64,000 nt of DNA from Gautieria morchelliformis (Eukaryota; Basidiomycota; Agaricomycetes; Gomphales; Gomphaceae): the NCBI GenBank assembly GCA_015179125.1, contig WHVA01000072.1, positions 186,001-250,000 on the forward strand, read 5' to 3'. Shown one piece after another: positions 54,240-64,000 of the stretch (positions within the stretch are counted from its first letter, which is position 1; each line of letters starts with the position of its first letter). Below the pieces are notes generated by a model. That model did not search any database. It worked only from the letters and a program-made list of their open reading frames with translations, and was not told the origin of the DNA. Both the position numbers and the translations under genes were made by a program.

Positions 54240-56481
54240 ACAGTTCAAGGAGCTCTAAGCAATACATCTTCATATACAATATTTTTGGTTTGCACACCCT
54301 CCTCAAGCAAGACCTTAACCCTGTTCCAGTTGGTCCCCCTTGATACACCAACATACAATTGACCATGTCCAATCACTGGATATCTCAGGTCCAGCCCAAC
54401 CGTTACCCAAAGACTGTCCCTGAGACTTGTTGATAGTCATTGCAAATGCCAAATGCACTGGAAACTGCCTCCTTTGCAGCACAAATGGCAATCCTCCCTC
54501 TGATGGCTTAATGATGATCCTGGGGATGAAAGCAATATTTCCCGCACGTGGACCTGAGATGATCCTGACCTCCAACACTCTAATGTTTGTCCTCACCAAC
54601 CGCAGCCTTGTCCCATTGCATAGTCCTTGCCTCTGATCCAAATTGCACAACAGCATCAGAGGCACTCCAGGCTTGACTTCCAAGCGAGCAGGAGGAAGAC
54701 TGCCCATCTCTATGGAATTCAGATACTCTGCAGGATACCTATCTGCATCATCGGATTCTGTAATGGAATTTGCACAGTGCAAGACCTGAGCATCACCTGA
54801 AAAACTCCCTAAACACCATGAAATTGATCTCATTGACCTCAGTGTTTCTGGCACAGAGGATGGCCCGCTCCAAAAAGTAATCATCCTGGGCAGGGACTGG
54901 ATTGCCAATGCCAGGGTATATTTCCTGGATCAGATCTTCAATTCCAGGGCCACAGACCATGTGTTGAGGGAGTGAGAGGGTATGATCCAGTGGGAGATCC
55001 TTTCCCTGGCCCACATTCTGCAGCCATTCTGCAAATCTGGCTCTGTCAGGGTCATTTCTCACCCGCATGTTCTCTGTCAGATGGAGGACCTTGATCTTTG
55101 GCCACAGATATGACTTATGAAGGGTAGCTCCCACGATATCCTCCTTGGAGCCTTTAGGGACAATTGGGAGAGTCTGCTGAAAGTCACCTCCAAATGCAAC
55201 TGTGATGCCACCAAAGGGTCGGTCAGGCTGGTCAAGGAAATCCCTCAGTGTCCTGTCAATGGCCTCTATGGCATGGTGATGCTGCATTGCAGCCTCATCC
55301 CAGATGAGGAGACTGGCCTTTCTCAGCATGTCAGCCTTGTCAGAGTTCTTTCTGATGGAGGAGAGAGAGCGCTCATGGACAGGAATGGGAATTCCAAGCA
55401 TGCTATGAGAGGTTGTACCCTTAGTGAGGATAAGTGGAGCCATTGCAGATGAGGCTACTGCAATCAAAATGAGGCTCTTCGCTCTACAGGAGTGGATTAG
55501 AGTGTTCCACATGAACGATTTCCCTGCACCACCTGAGCCAGTGACGAAAAACATTTGTCCATCAGGTTTGCCCCAAGCATCTTTGGTCAGTGCCGACCAT
55601 AATATCTGATCATGCGCAGACCTTTGCCCCACATTCAGCTTGGGAACCTCCTCATCAGCCTTTTCCCTCTCTTCAACAGGGTCATAGTCCCTCTGCTCAG
55701 CTATGAACCTGTTTCCAATGAGGGCCTCCCACTCGCCTGCCACCCGAGGCATATCATCAAAGCTGCTCAAGGACATTCCACCCTGCTGGAGGATTTTATC
55801 CAAGAGAAAAAGGCCAAAATCATAAACCTGATCATCCTGTGGATCATGCATATGGTGTCTGATTTGGAGCTGATGTCTGAGATCATCACATATGTGCTCC
55901 TTGAAGCCGTCCCATAGTCTGCCAGGCTGCGATGGATTGCAATGGCCAAGGATGGTGGCAAAGAGATGTCTGAGCTGAGCACCTGTTTTCATGGCACTGG
56001 CTTCCTGGAGACACAACCTCAGCTCCTGATCATCATCCAGAAGTCCCATTGCATGACAGACCTCCTTGTAAGTAGCGTATTGTATGCCATCCACTGACCT
56101 AAGCTCCTCAAAGGATCTAGCCCCCTTGACCACTGTGAGGAGAGTGCGCACAAAAAATCTCTCTCCTGATTTAGGGCTTGCAAAGTGAAGGCGACCGATG
56201 CTATAACCTCCTTGGCATGGTGTCCATACCTTTTCCTCTGATTTCCAGGTAAACTGCTCAGGAAACTCCACATAGAGCAGATCACGTGCTTCAGGGTACA
56301 TATCATTGGCCTCAAAGTAAGCCATGAGTGGTGTCTTTTTTGCCTCAGCCCTAATGAGGATGTTGTCCACATCCTCATTGGGATCAAAGATGATTGTGTG
56401 GTGGTCCTTTTCATGGACTGGGAGTGCCATGACTGCAGGCACCTGGGTGTGGATTTCCCGCTCCAGCAACCTCCAACAGGC
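54240..56481 (-). pseudogene. Helitron Pif1-like helicase domain
   Basis: C-terminal half of RepHel. Motifs in order are the linker VGQRSAHDQILW, Walker A FFVTGSGGAGKSFMWNTL, SMLGIPIP, the DEAA box LIWDEAAMQ, FGGDFQQTLP, LTENMRV, and later LMLLCNLDQRQGLCNGTRL and AFAMTINKSQGQSL (motif VI region). The last reads on as VGLDLRYPVIGHGQLYVGVS only after a frame change. One-base shifts are evident near 54810 (in a T run), 54370 and 54335. The frame ends around 54245. Up to the Copia insertion point the helicase is open for 560 codons. The domain is otherwise well conserved, so decay is recent compared with the Gypsy relics. Confidence 0.88.
56477..56481 (+). other. Target-site duplication of the Copia insertion, left copy
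   Basis: CAGGC lies immediately before the 5' LTR. The same five bases follow the 3' LTR at 61718-61722. A 5-bp duplication is the norm for Ty1/Copia integration. Confidence 0.9.
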
Positions 56482-56969
56482 TGTTGGGTGCATTTATGCT
56501 CCTGCACCAAAATCAAGCATAATATGTTTGATTTATTGTGTGATGTTTCAATGTCTTCTCACATTGTTCTTGTACCATGCACTCACTTCTCTGATTATTT
56601 TCGAAATTTTCCAGTCACTCCCTATCTCTCCATTTCATTTTGTTATTTCTATTTTCACAAGCGGTTGCACCCAGCGGAGTTTGAAATGACTTCGACGCGC
56701 GAGCTCTTGAGCGCTAAAGGGCCGGGTGCATGTATATGCCTTCTGAGACAGGATAGTGCTCCTCTCTCAGTGACAATAAATTCACTGAGAGAGGTGAGTA
56801 GCATTCTTTATATTTTCATAGCATGTTGACTGAAAATCATGTAGTGAATTTGATTCTAGGTATTGTATTAATATAACAGTGACAATAAATTCACTGAGAG
56901 AGTGAATTTGATTCTAGCTTTCTAAGAACTCTACCGAACCTTCCCTGCCATAACCCCAAGTTGCTGACA
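56482..56969 (+). repeat. Copia 5' LTR
   Basis: Starts TGTTGGGTGC and ends TTGCTGACA. It contains a 13-bp-armed palindrome at 56761-56794 and a second partial copy of the palindrome core at 56878-56901. Confidence 0.95.
56761..56794. promoter_or_regulatory. LTR palindrome (hairpin) in 5' LTR
   Basis: Arms CCTCTCTCAGTGA and TCACTGAGAGAGG around CAATAAAT. The loop contains AATAAA, so the hairpin may present the poly(A) signal. The same structure is conserved in the 3' LTR at 61509-61542. Confidence 0.6.
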
Positions 56970-56970
56970 A

Positions 56971-56983
56971 GGGTTATGGGCCC
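56971..56983 (+). promoter_or_regulatory. Primer-binding site matching the initiator tRNA-Met anticodon arm
   Basis: GGGTTATGGGCCC begins two bases after the LTR and is complementary to GGGCCCAUAACCC, the anticodon stem-loop of eukaryotic initiator tRNA-Met. Drosophila copia is known to prime from a half-tRNA cut in this arm. The gag ATG (56976-56978) lies inside the site. Confidence 0.75.
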
Positions 56984-57659
56984 CGCAGACACTTCGCAGA
57001 AACTTTTGGGTGTGGAGAAGCTTGCAACAGATGGAAGTAATTGGCCTCTGTGGCGAGCTACTCTCACAAGTTATTTTGAGTCCAAAAATCTACTCAGGCA
57101 TATAGAAGGGAGAGCCATTCGACCTCCTGATCCTCCAGTCATGCCCCCAGGCCATATTCTTACAGAAGCTGAGGAAACTCAGATAGAGAAGGCTGAGGAG
57201 AAGGTGGAGAAGTATCTTGCCAGAGAAGGACAGGCAAAAACCCAAATAATCGTCTCAGTGTCAGAGTCACTAGCTCTGATGCTACAGAAGAAGCATACAG
57301 CAAAAGAAGTCTGGGATGCATTGGTCAATGAGATGACCAAAAAGCCCAAGATGGTCCTCACCAACCTACAGAGACAGCTTCGCAGTATGAGGTGTCCTGA
57401 GGATGGAGACTTGAGAGATCACTTGGACAAGGCCCAAGACCTCTATGCTCATCTTAATGAGATGGGAGCCAGAATTTCTGAAGGAGAGTTCACGGATATC
57501 ATCCTTGCGTCACTTCCACCCTCCTATGAGGCAGTTATGAATGCCCTTACCACGTCGCTCGAAGAATGTGGAATGCCCTTAGTGCCTGATGATATTATCA
57601 GAGTACTAAAGGCTCAATATGACAGGAGAAAGACCCTTAACATTTCACAAGAAGAGTAG
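56976..57659 (+). CDS. Copia Gag
   Basis: The structural protein that forms the virus-like particle. From ATG 56976 it reads MGPADTSQKLLGVEKLATDG, then the Copia gag signature NWPLWRATLTSYFESKNL. A coiled segment EAEETQIEKAEEKVEKYLAR, KEVWDALVNEM, LRSMRCPEDGDLRDHL and TDIILASLPPSYEAVMNAL follow. It ends at TAG 57657-57659. The zinc knuckle follows in the same frame after this single stop (CTNCHKPGHAIESC at about 57717-57758). The stop is therefore either a mutation or a site of readthrough that would set the Gag to Pol ratio. Confidence 0.88.
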   Translation: MGPADTSQKLLGVEKLATDGSNWPLWRATLTSYFESKNLLRHIEGRAIRPPDPPVMPPGHILTEAEETQIEKAEEKVEKYLAREGQAKTQIIVSVSESLALMLQKKHTAKEVWDALVNEMTKKPKMVLTNLQRQLRSMRCPEDGDLRDHLDKAQDLYAHLNEMGARISEGEFTDIILASLPPSYEAVMNALTTSLEECGMPLVPDDIIRVLKAQYDRRKTLNISQEE

Positions 57660-60600
57660 ACATTTATTGGTTCATCTACGAAAGGGCAGAAGGGCCGGAA
57701 AGACCCGAAGGTGCCTACATGCACTAATTGCCACAAGCCTGGACATGCTATCGAGAGTTGCTGGGCTAAAGGAGGTGGTAAAGAAGGCCAGGGGCCACGT
57801 CAGAAAAAGAAAGCCAAAGCCAAAAAGAAGAAGGGCAAAGCCAAGGCGAATGTTGCTGAAGAAGTGTCTTCTGAGGAGGATGAGAGTGGCAGTCCAGCCT
57901 CTTTCGCCAATTTTGACTGCTCCAATTTGAGTAGTCTATCCTTAGACACTGTTGTTATCCTCGACACTGGAACGACCGCGCATATGACCCCTCACAAGAA
58001 TTTATTGAGGGATTACAGTCCATTCTCACAACCTCGCACAATTCGTGCAGCCAACAAAGGCACTTTTGATGCAGGCTCACTCGTGCTATCTAATACAATT
58101 GGAGATAAGACTGTGAAGATCACATTGAAGGATACGTTCTACGCGCCCAAAATGGCTGTTACCCTGATCTCAATTGGCTGGTGCGATGATGCAGGCTATA
58201 ACACTCAAATAGCCGATCAGAAATGCACAATATCCAATCGTAAAGGTAGGATATTGATGCAAGCACCGAAGCTGAATGGCTTATATCGATTTGACTTACA
58301 ACACACAAGTGCCGAAGCGCATATATGCGCATCAGCCATGGAGATACATCAGAAAATGGGGCACATTTCACAAAAGTCCTACAGCATTTGCTCAACCGTG
58401 GCCTGATATTAGGCATTGAATTGAGCTCAACAGGCGACAAGGTTGTTTGCGATGCGTGCATTCAAGCGAAGATTGCACGTAAATCACTTCCTCAGGAACC
58501 CAGAAGCCGATCTTCAAAATTCGGTGACAGAATTTATTCTGATGTCTGGGGACCAGCGAGACACTCCACAATTGACAAGAAATCCTATTATGTGTCTTTC
58601 ATCGACGACTATTCAAGGGAATCGGTTATCTATTTGATGGCAAACAAATCGGAGGCATTTTCAAAATACAAACTCTACGAGGCTTTGATACTTCGACAGA
58701 GGAATGTGCACATCAAAGCACTTGTTTCCGACAGATGGGGCGAATACACAAGCTCAGAATTCGAACAGCATTTAGCCAAGCAAGGCACGAAGCATCGGTT
58801 AACCGTACACGACACCCCAGAGTCAAATGGTGTTGCTGAACATCTAAACCGAACTCTAGTTGAAAGAGCTCGTGCCATGCTATTGGAATCAAGTCTTCCT
58901 AAGACCTTATGGGGCCATGCAATTTTGCATGCCAATTATCTTAGGAATAGGACGCACACAAGAGCTTTGCCAGACAAAACCCCTTTTGAAATGATCCATC
59001 ACGAGAAACCGAACCTGAAGGACATACACGTGTGGGGAATTGAAGTCTACGTTAAAGTCAAAGAGGGAAACAAACTAGCAGCCCATGCCAAAAGAGCTCG
59101 GTGGATAGGAATCTCTGGACAGAGCCATGGTCACTGCATCTACGGGCCTGACTCTCAGAAGGTTTCTGTCGAGTGGAATGTTATATTTGACTCAGAGATG
59201 AAGGGGGGCAAAGCTCCAATCATCTCTATTGAAGAGTCACAGTTACCTACATCCAGAAAAGTGATACAGGCCATTTTGGTGCCAGCACTGATGCCTAGTT
59301 GCTTAGTCAGCGAGGAGGCAAAGATCGAGGAAATTGATGATAATGAACCAGAGGAACGTCTTGAAGAGCTGCAACCCAGTCAGACTGTTGATGTCAGACC
59401 TAGAGAAGCTGCTCCAACAAGGAGAAGCGAGAGGATCCGTCAGCAGCAGGAGCGGCCGGCCCCAAGTGGTCCCGTAACAAGATCTCAAGCTAAGAGACAT
59501 GCTGGTACAGACATCACTACACTAGCTTACGAGGACATTGAGGACCATCAAGACAAATTATTTGAACAAGATTTATCCTCTGAAACTGACGGCATCAGTG
59601 ATTATAACCTTGCCATCAGTACACTTTCGACCTCCGATCAAAACAAAGATAAAGTGCTGCTGGATTTGAATCAGACCGAGCCTAGCAATGCAGATGAAGC
59701 CTTAAATGATCCTATGTGGAAAGCATCAATGGATAAAGAGTACAAGGTGCTACTCGACAAAGGTGTATGGGAAGTGGTTAAACCACCTCCTGGGGCAAAT
59801 ATTGTCGGAAATAGATGGGTATTCCTCTGGAAACACAATCCAGAAGGTGAACCCATTACACCTAGATTGAGGATGGTCGCCCAAGGCTTTACACAAAGTT
59901 TTGGAGTCGACTACAATGAAGCCTATGCACCTGTTGCTCAGATGACTTCCTTACGGATTATATGCGCCATTGCTGCTAGGAACAATTGGCCTATTCACCA
60001 AATGGATGTGGACAGTGCGTATTTGAATGCTACACTGCCAGAACCTATTTACATGAGACAGCCGTATGGATATGAGACCGGAGACAAAGATGATGTCCTC
60101 TTGCTGAAGAAAGCACTTTACGGCCTCAAACAGTCTGGAAGGGAATGGTACAAACGTCTGAGTGGTGAATTTCTCAAGTTAGGATTCACTAAATCAGCTT
60201 TGGATGGAGCTGTATTTTCCAGACGTGGACCGTGAGGGCATGCGATTATTGCAACGGCAGTGGATGACCTCACTATCACAGCTGAGAGTCAACCAATCCT
60301 CGATGGGGTAAAGCATGACCTTGCCCAGATTTTCAGTATGAAAGATCTAGGCGAGATTCACTGGCTTTTGAACCTCAAAATCGAAAGAGATTGGAATAAC
60401 AAATCGATTGCAATATCACAAGCCGCATACATCCAGAAAATTATCAAAAAATTCAATCTGGATGATGCCAAAACATTTTCCACACCTCTCGACCCAGCCG
60501 TTAAATTATCCAGGGACCAATGCCCTTCTACAGATGAAGACAAACAGAAGATGTCAAGAATTCCATACAGACAAGCGATAGGATCATTGATGTGGGCAGC

Positions 60601-61216
60601 TGTAGCCACTCGACCAGACATTGCATTCGCAGTGTCACTACTTTCTCAATTCCTCGAAAACCCAGGTTTAACTCATTGGAATGCAGTCAAACGTGTCTTT
60701 AAATATCTAAAAGGCATGATGGACTACAAATTGACACCTGGGAAAAATCGAGACGGCCTCATTGGGTATTCAGACGCGGATTGGGCTTCACAAGAGCACA
60801 GGCACTCATACTCGGCTTATATTTTTCAGATTGATGGAGGGACAGTATCATGGAGTTGTCAAAAACAATCCATAGTAGCCCTATCATCAACTGAAGCCTA
60901 ATTCGTTGCCCTGACTCATGCGAGCAAAGAAGCCCTATGGATGCGCCACTTTATTTCTGAAGTATTCCAACCGCTGAATTATCCCATCAAACTTTATTCA
61001 GACAATCAATCACCCATTGCCATCATCTATGGCACTCAACAACACATGAGAACCAAGCATTTCGACATTAGATTATATTTCATTCGAGATATAGTCGAAG
61101 ATGGAGAAATTAAGCTTGTGTACCTACCAACGGAACACATGCTAGCCGATCTTCTCACTAAAGGACTTCCTAGTCCTAGAGTGAGAATCCTCAACGAGAG
61201 AATCGGAATATATTAA
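57660..61216 (+). pseudogene. Copia Pol: zinc knuckle, protease, integrase, RT, RNase H
   Basis: Domain order is zinc knuckle CTNCHKPGH, Lys-rich linker, and protease ILDTGTTAHMTPH. A GAG-pre region (HQKMGHIS) breaks by one base near 58375. The integrase follows (VCDACIQAK, SDVWGP, VSDRWGEYTSSEF, ESNGVAEHLNRTLVERARA, with D-D-E residues present), then a charged linker. RT has NRWVFLWKHNPEG, RLRMVAQGFTQ, QMDVDSAYLNA and ALYGLKQSGREWY. A TGA at 60233-60235 falls just before the RT active site, which reads TAVDDLTITA. RNase H (GYSDADWASQEHRHSYSAYI, ALSSTEA) is followed by TAA at 60899-60901, then KEALWMRHF and TKHFDIRLYFIRD to the end at 61216. Without these lesions it would be full length. Confidence 0.93.
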
Positions 61217-61220
61217 GCTT

Positions 61221-61229
61221 GAGGGGGCG
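61221..61229 (+). promoter_or_regulatory. Polypurine tract
   Basis: GAGGGGGCG immediately precedes the 3' LTR, in the position of the plus-strand primer. Confidence 0.7.
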
Positions 61230-61717
61230 TGTTGGGTGCATTTATGCTCCTGCACCAAAATCAAGCATAATATGTTCAATTTATTGTGTGGTGTTTCAAT
61301 GTCTTCTCACATTGTTCTTGTACCATGCACTCACTTCTCTGATTATTTTCGAAATTTTCCAGTCACTCCCTATCTCTCTATTTCATTTTGTTATTTCTAT
61401 TTTCACAAGCGGCTGCACCCAGCGGACTTTGAAATGACTTCGATGCGTGAGCTCTTGAGCGCTAAAGGGCCGGGTGCACATATATGCCTTCTGAGACAGG
61501 ATAGTGCTCCTCTCTCAGTGACAATAAATTCACTGAGAGAGGCGAGTAGCATTCTTTATATTTTCATAGCATGTTGACTGAAAATCATGTAGTGAATTTG
61601 ATTCTAGGTATTGTATTAATATAACAGTGACAATAAATTCACTGAGAGAGTGAATTTGATTCTAGCTTTCTAAGAACTCTACCGAACCTTCCCTGCCATA
61701 ACCCCAAGTTGCTGACA
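61230..61717 (+). repeat. Copia 3' LTR
   Basis: 488 bp, same ends as the 5' LTR (TGTTGGGTGC ... GCTGACA), followed by the right target duplication CAGGC (61718-61722). The palindrome is at 61509-61542. Confidence 0.95.
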
Positions 61718-61722
61718 CAGGC

Positions 61723-64000
61723 CTCATGAGCACTGACATAGCGAGCATCCAGGTACTGCTTAATTTCATCCTTGCTGAGACCCAACTCCATCGTGGTCCA
61801 ATCATGGCCCTTGTAGAGATACTTGTGGATATACTTGATACACCCCACATTGATGGTGAGTTCAGCATTGATGTGACACAGGAGTTTGAGCAAGAGCAGA
61901 GCAGAGTATGGAACAACCCATCTGTTGTCCAGCATGTTGCCCCTGACATTGTGCTGCCTTCAATCATTGCGACGACGATATTTTGGATATCCATCCTCAT
62001 TCAGACTGGTTTCCTCACAGAAGGGCTTTGGGAAGTTTTTGTTGCACTTGCCATTTTCCATGCAGGGTGCGTCTCGATTCATTTCTCCACAGGGACCATG
62101 TGTCATCAAGTCACATACCAAGCGGTAGAGGATGGGATGAGTCTCTGGATCAGGGAACTCTGCTGAAATCATAGAATCCACCTCATGTGGATGCCTGATC
62201 TTGGAATCTCTTGCAAACCAGATAAGAATATGCATGTGTGGGAGTCCCCTTTTCTGGAATTCAATGGTGTGGACGTGAGCAACGGTTTCCCCAAAAATCT
62301 TTTCCTTGACGATCAAGTTAATGAGGTATTTCTTTTTGAGATGGAACACCTGTGACACCAAGTCAGGTCTGTCCTGAGGTGATTGTCCAGGTAACAATGC
62401 ATCCAATATCTCCTGCCAGTTGGGATTGGCAGTCATTGTAATAAAGAGATCGGTTACACCAAACTTCCTTGAAATGGCCAGAGAGTTCTGCAGGTTGTAC
62501 TGCATGTCCCATGTCCCTCCTTGAAATGTGGCAGGCAGAATGGATTTTGTGCCCAAGCTGTTTGCATCTCTGTCATTGTCATTGCGATTAAATGCATCCA
62601 CCATCTGGTTATACACCTCAGCACACAGAGTGTGTTGATTTGTCCTGATCCACCTCAGCCTGCTTTGCTCCGCAGTGGCCCAACAGTCTAAAATGTACTG
62701 CTGGAATAACTTGCCAGCATGCAGGAGTGTTGTAGGTTCATCTCTCCTCTGGAAGAGATGAAATGAATGGTACTGAATTTGGGTGACCTGCCCCCGTCTG
62801 TTTGGGTTGGCCTCCCGAGCACGCTCTGGGTCACGATAAGGAATACCTGGTTTCCATCCCAACTCTGCCCTGGGAAAGAGAAAGACATAGTGAAGAGAGG
62901 CATAGTTTGGATTCATATCAGATACCCTTTTGAAAGGTCCACCTTTGAGCTGGACAATAATATCCCTAGGTTCAAGGTCAATGCCATCCGCAGGAAGAAC
63001 CACTGCAATCTCATCTGCAGTAGGGATATTATACCTCCTAGGATCCCTGTGTTCCCTGTATGCGAGCCTCGCCTGGATCTCACCATTCTGTCCCTGATCC
63101 CTGAGCCTCTCATCTGCTTGTTTATATATGGCGACATGAGGATTGCAGACCATGAGCATTTCCTGCAAGTCTCCCATGACAGTTGGAGACAGACCTGGGT
63201 TACGTGTCTTCCTCTTTGCCAAAGCCAATGCTGGATCATATATGTAAAGCTGGGCATACATTGTATCCGGTTCATGGTCTGGGAGGAGAGAGCCATGAAG
63301 ATGATACAGTTCACCCTGTAGCTTGAGGACATATGGACCACGACCCGCCCGAAGCAAATCTTTCTCAAAGTTGGCCCCCAAGGAGGTGAATGCAAACACA
63401 GCATTATACTGCCTGATATTCTGGCGAAACTCTTTTGCCTCAGGGTCTTGGCCTTCTAAGAGCCATCTCAAAGGCTGAGGGGGCACTGGCAGCTTTGGAA
63501 GCTGCACCTTTCCTTTTATACAGCAATCACCAAAACGGTCCTCCGCATTTGTAGAGCTTTGCAGATGCTCTGCAAACCAGTGCAATGCTCCACATTTAGG
63601 ACAGGCCACTTCCATGGGACCCAGATCATGAGACTGCACATCTGCCTCAATTATTTGAGAGCGACCTAGTGAAATAGGAGGAGGTCGCTGAGGACGTTGC
63701 CAAGGTATGGGGAGTGGAGGAGGCAGCTGAGGTGCAGGGAGTGGCTGAGGATTGGGAGGTGGTGGTGGATGAGGTGGTACCAATGGAGGTCTGAGAATTG
63801 CATCTTCCTCTTGCCTGATTGCATTAGCCTGGGCCTACAATGCTGCCACTCCTGCAGAACCCACAACAGGAGGATTAGCCCCCCGTCTACGTCTATCCAA
63901 TTGCTGCAATATAGCAGCCTGCTGATCCGCCTGAGCACGCAAGTCTGCAATAAATGCAGAACCTACTACAGGTGCTGGCTGTACAGGGTCTGGCTGATTT
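61723..64000 (-). pseudogene. Helitron Rep (HUH) domain, N-terminal part, open at the window edge
   Basis: N-terminal half of RepHel on the minus strand. A Pro-rich start region is followed by a zinc-finger-like CPKCGALHWFAEH...FGDCC.KGKV, and Helitron-like blocks such as YNAVFAFTSLGAN and LHGSLLPDHEP. The Rep nuclease motifs are FITMTANPNWQEI (motif 1), KRGLPHMHILIWF (HUH, motif 2) and CIKYIHKYLYKGHD (motif 3 with paired Tyr). An in-frame TGA interrupts it near 61960 (after YPKYRRRND) and a TAG near 63836. The catalytic His and Tyr residues survive. The reading continues to the right edge (AAILQQLDRRRRGANPP), so the true start is beyond the window. Confidence 0.9.

Larger units (their letters stand above)
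56482..61717 (+). mobile_element. Copia LTR retrotransposon, full length, coding decayed
   Basis: A complete element inserted in the Helitron. It has 488-bp LTRs, a primer-binding site directly after the 5' LTR, gag, protease, integrase, RT and RNase H in Copia order, and a purine tract before the 3' LTR. By eye the LTRs differ at about 11 of 488 positions, mostly transitions, so the insertion is fairly recent but not new. Four lesions (57657, about 58375, 60233 and 60899) prevent an uninterrupted polyprotein. Confidence 0.95.
54074..64000 (-). mobile_element. Helitron (autonomous type, decayed), interrupted by Copia; runs off the right edge
   Basis: A rolling-circle transposon encoding RepHel on the minus strand. 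The Rep part lies at 61718-64000 and the helicase at 54240-56481. The open frame continues exactly across the Copia insertion (EAC in 61718-61730, then WRLLERE from 56476). The proposed 3' terminus is CTAG at 54074-54077, just beyond a weak hairpin region (GCAAA..TTTCGC) and followed by T on the minus strand, as Helitrons insert between A and T and end in CTRR. The 5' end is outside the window. Several stops and frameshifts make it non-autonomous now. Confidence 0.8.

Noticed and set aside
1..64000. CRISPR array or bacterial operon features
   Set aside because: No regularly spaced repeats with unique spacers, and gene structure is clearly eukaryotic; the tandem repeats seen are ordinary minisatellites.

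Overview
The window comes from a filamentous basidiomycete, most likely a mushroom-forming Agaricomycete. The nuclear genes have many short GT-AG introns (about 48-75 bp), include very small exons, and encode fungal housekeeping proteins. The accessory DNA holds a NACHT-WD40 NLR-like gene, a Crinkler-like P-loop NTPase, a Helitron, and Copia and Gypsy retrotransposons of types common in these fungi. All identifications come from reading the sequence; no database search was run.

Layout. 1-7.2 kb is a retroelement graveyard: a Copia relic, an LTR fragment split by a tRNA-headed, poly(A)-tailed retroposon, and a decayed minus-strand Gypsy element (gag, protease, RT) mixed with nested LTR pieces. 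7.7-11.2 kb (minus) is a C2-NACHT-WD40 NLR gene that now carries a frameshift and a stop. 11.4-43 kb is the gene-rich core. It holds RTC1/SEA2 (WDR24), rho1, a 2H-phosphoesterase-like gene, the AP-2 sigma subunit, RNA polymerase III RPC6, HIS1, an F-box-like gene, a cytochrome P450, two near-identical secreted amidohydrolase paralogues 5.1 kb apart, ATP synthase subunit f (ATP17), a UBC1-type E2 with a UBA domain, and EB1/BIM1. 43.5-47.3 kb has a MITE-like element and a Crinkler-like NTPase. 47.3-54 kb is poor in recognisable genes, with dispersed repeats, minisatellites and a GC-rich stretch. 54.1 kb to the right edge is a minus-strand Helitron split by a 5.2-kb Copia element with 488-bp LTRs and a 5-bp target duplication.

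The core genes serve separate functions (TORC1 signalling, cell polarity, endocytosis, Pol III transcription, histidine synthesis, respiration, ubiquitination, microtubules), and there is no metabolic cluster. The most interesting points are: (i) the retroposon at 1053-1986, with its empty site preserved in the same window; (ii) the amidohydrolase pair, with a block of about 1.15 kb identical by eye between more diverged flanks, which suggests gene conversion; (iii) a Copia primer-binding site matching the initiator-tRNA anticodon arm, with the gag ATG inside it; (iv) 9-nt and 12-nt exons in ATP17 and HIS1; (v) NLR WD40 repeats that differ mainly at putative recognition positions.
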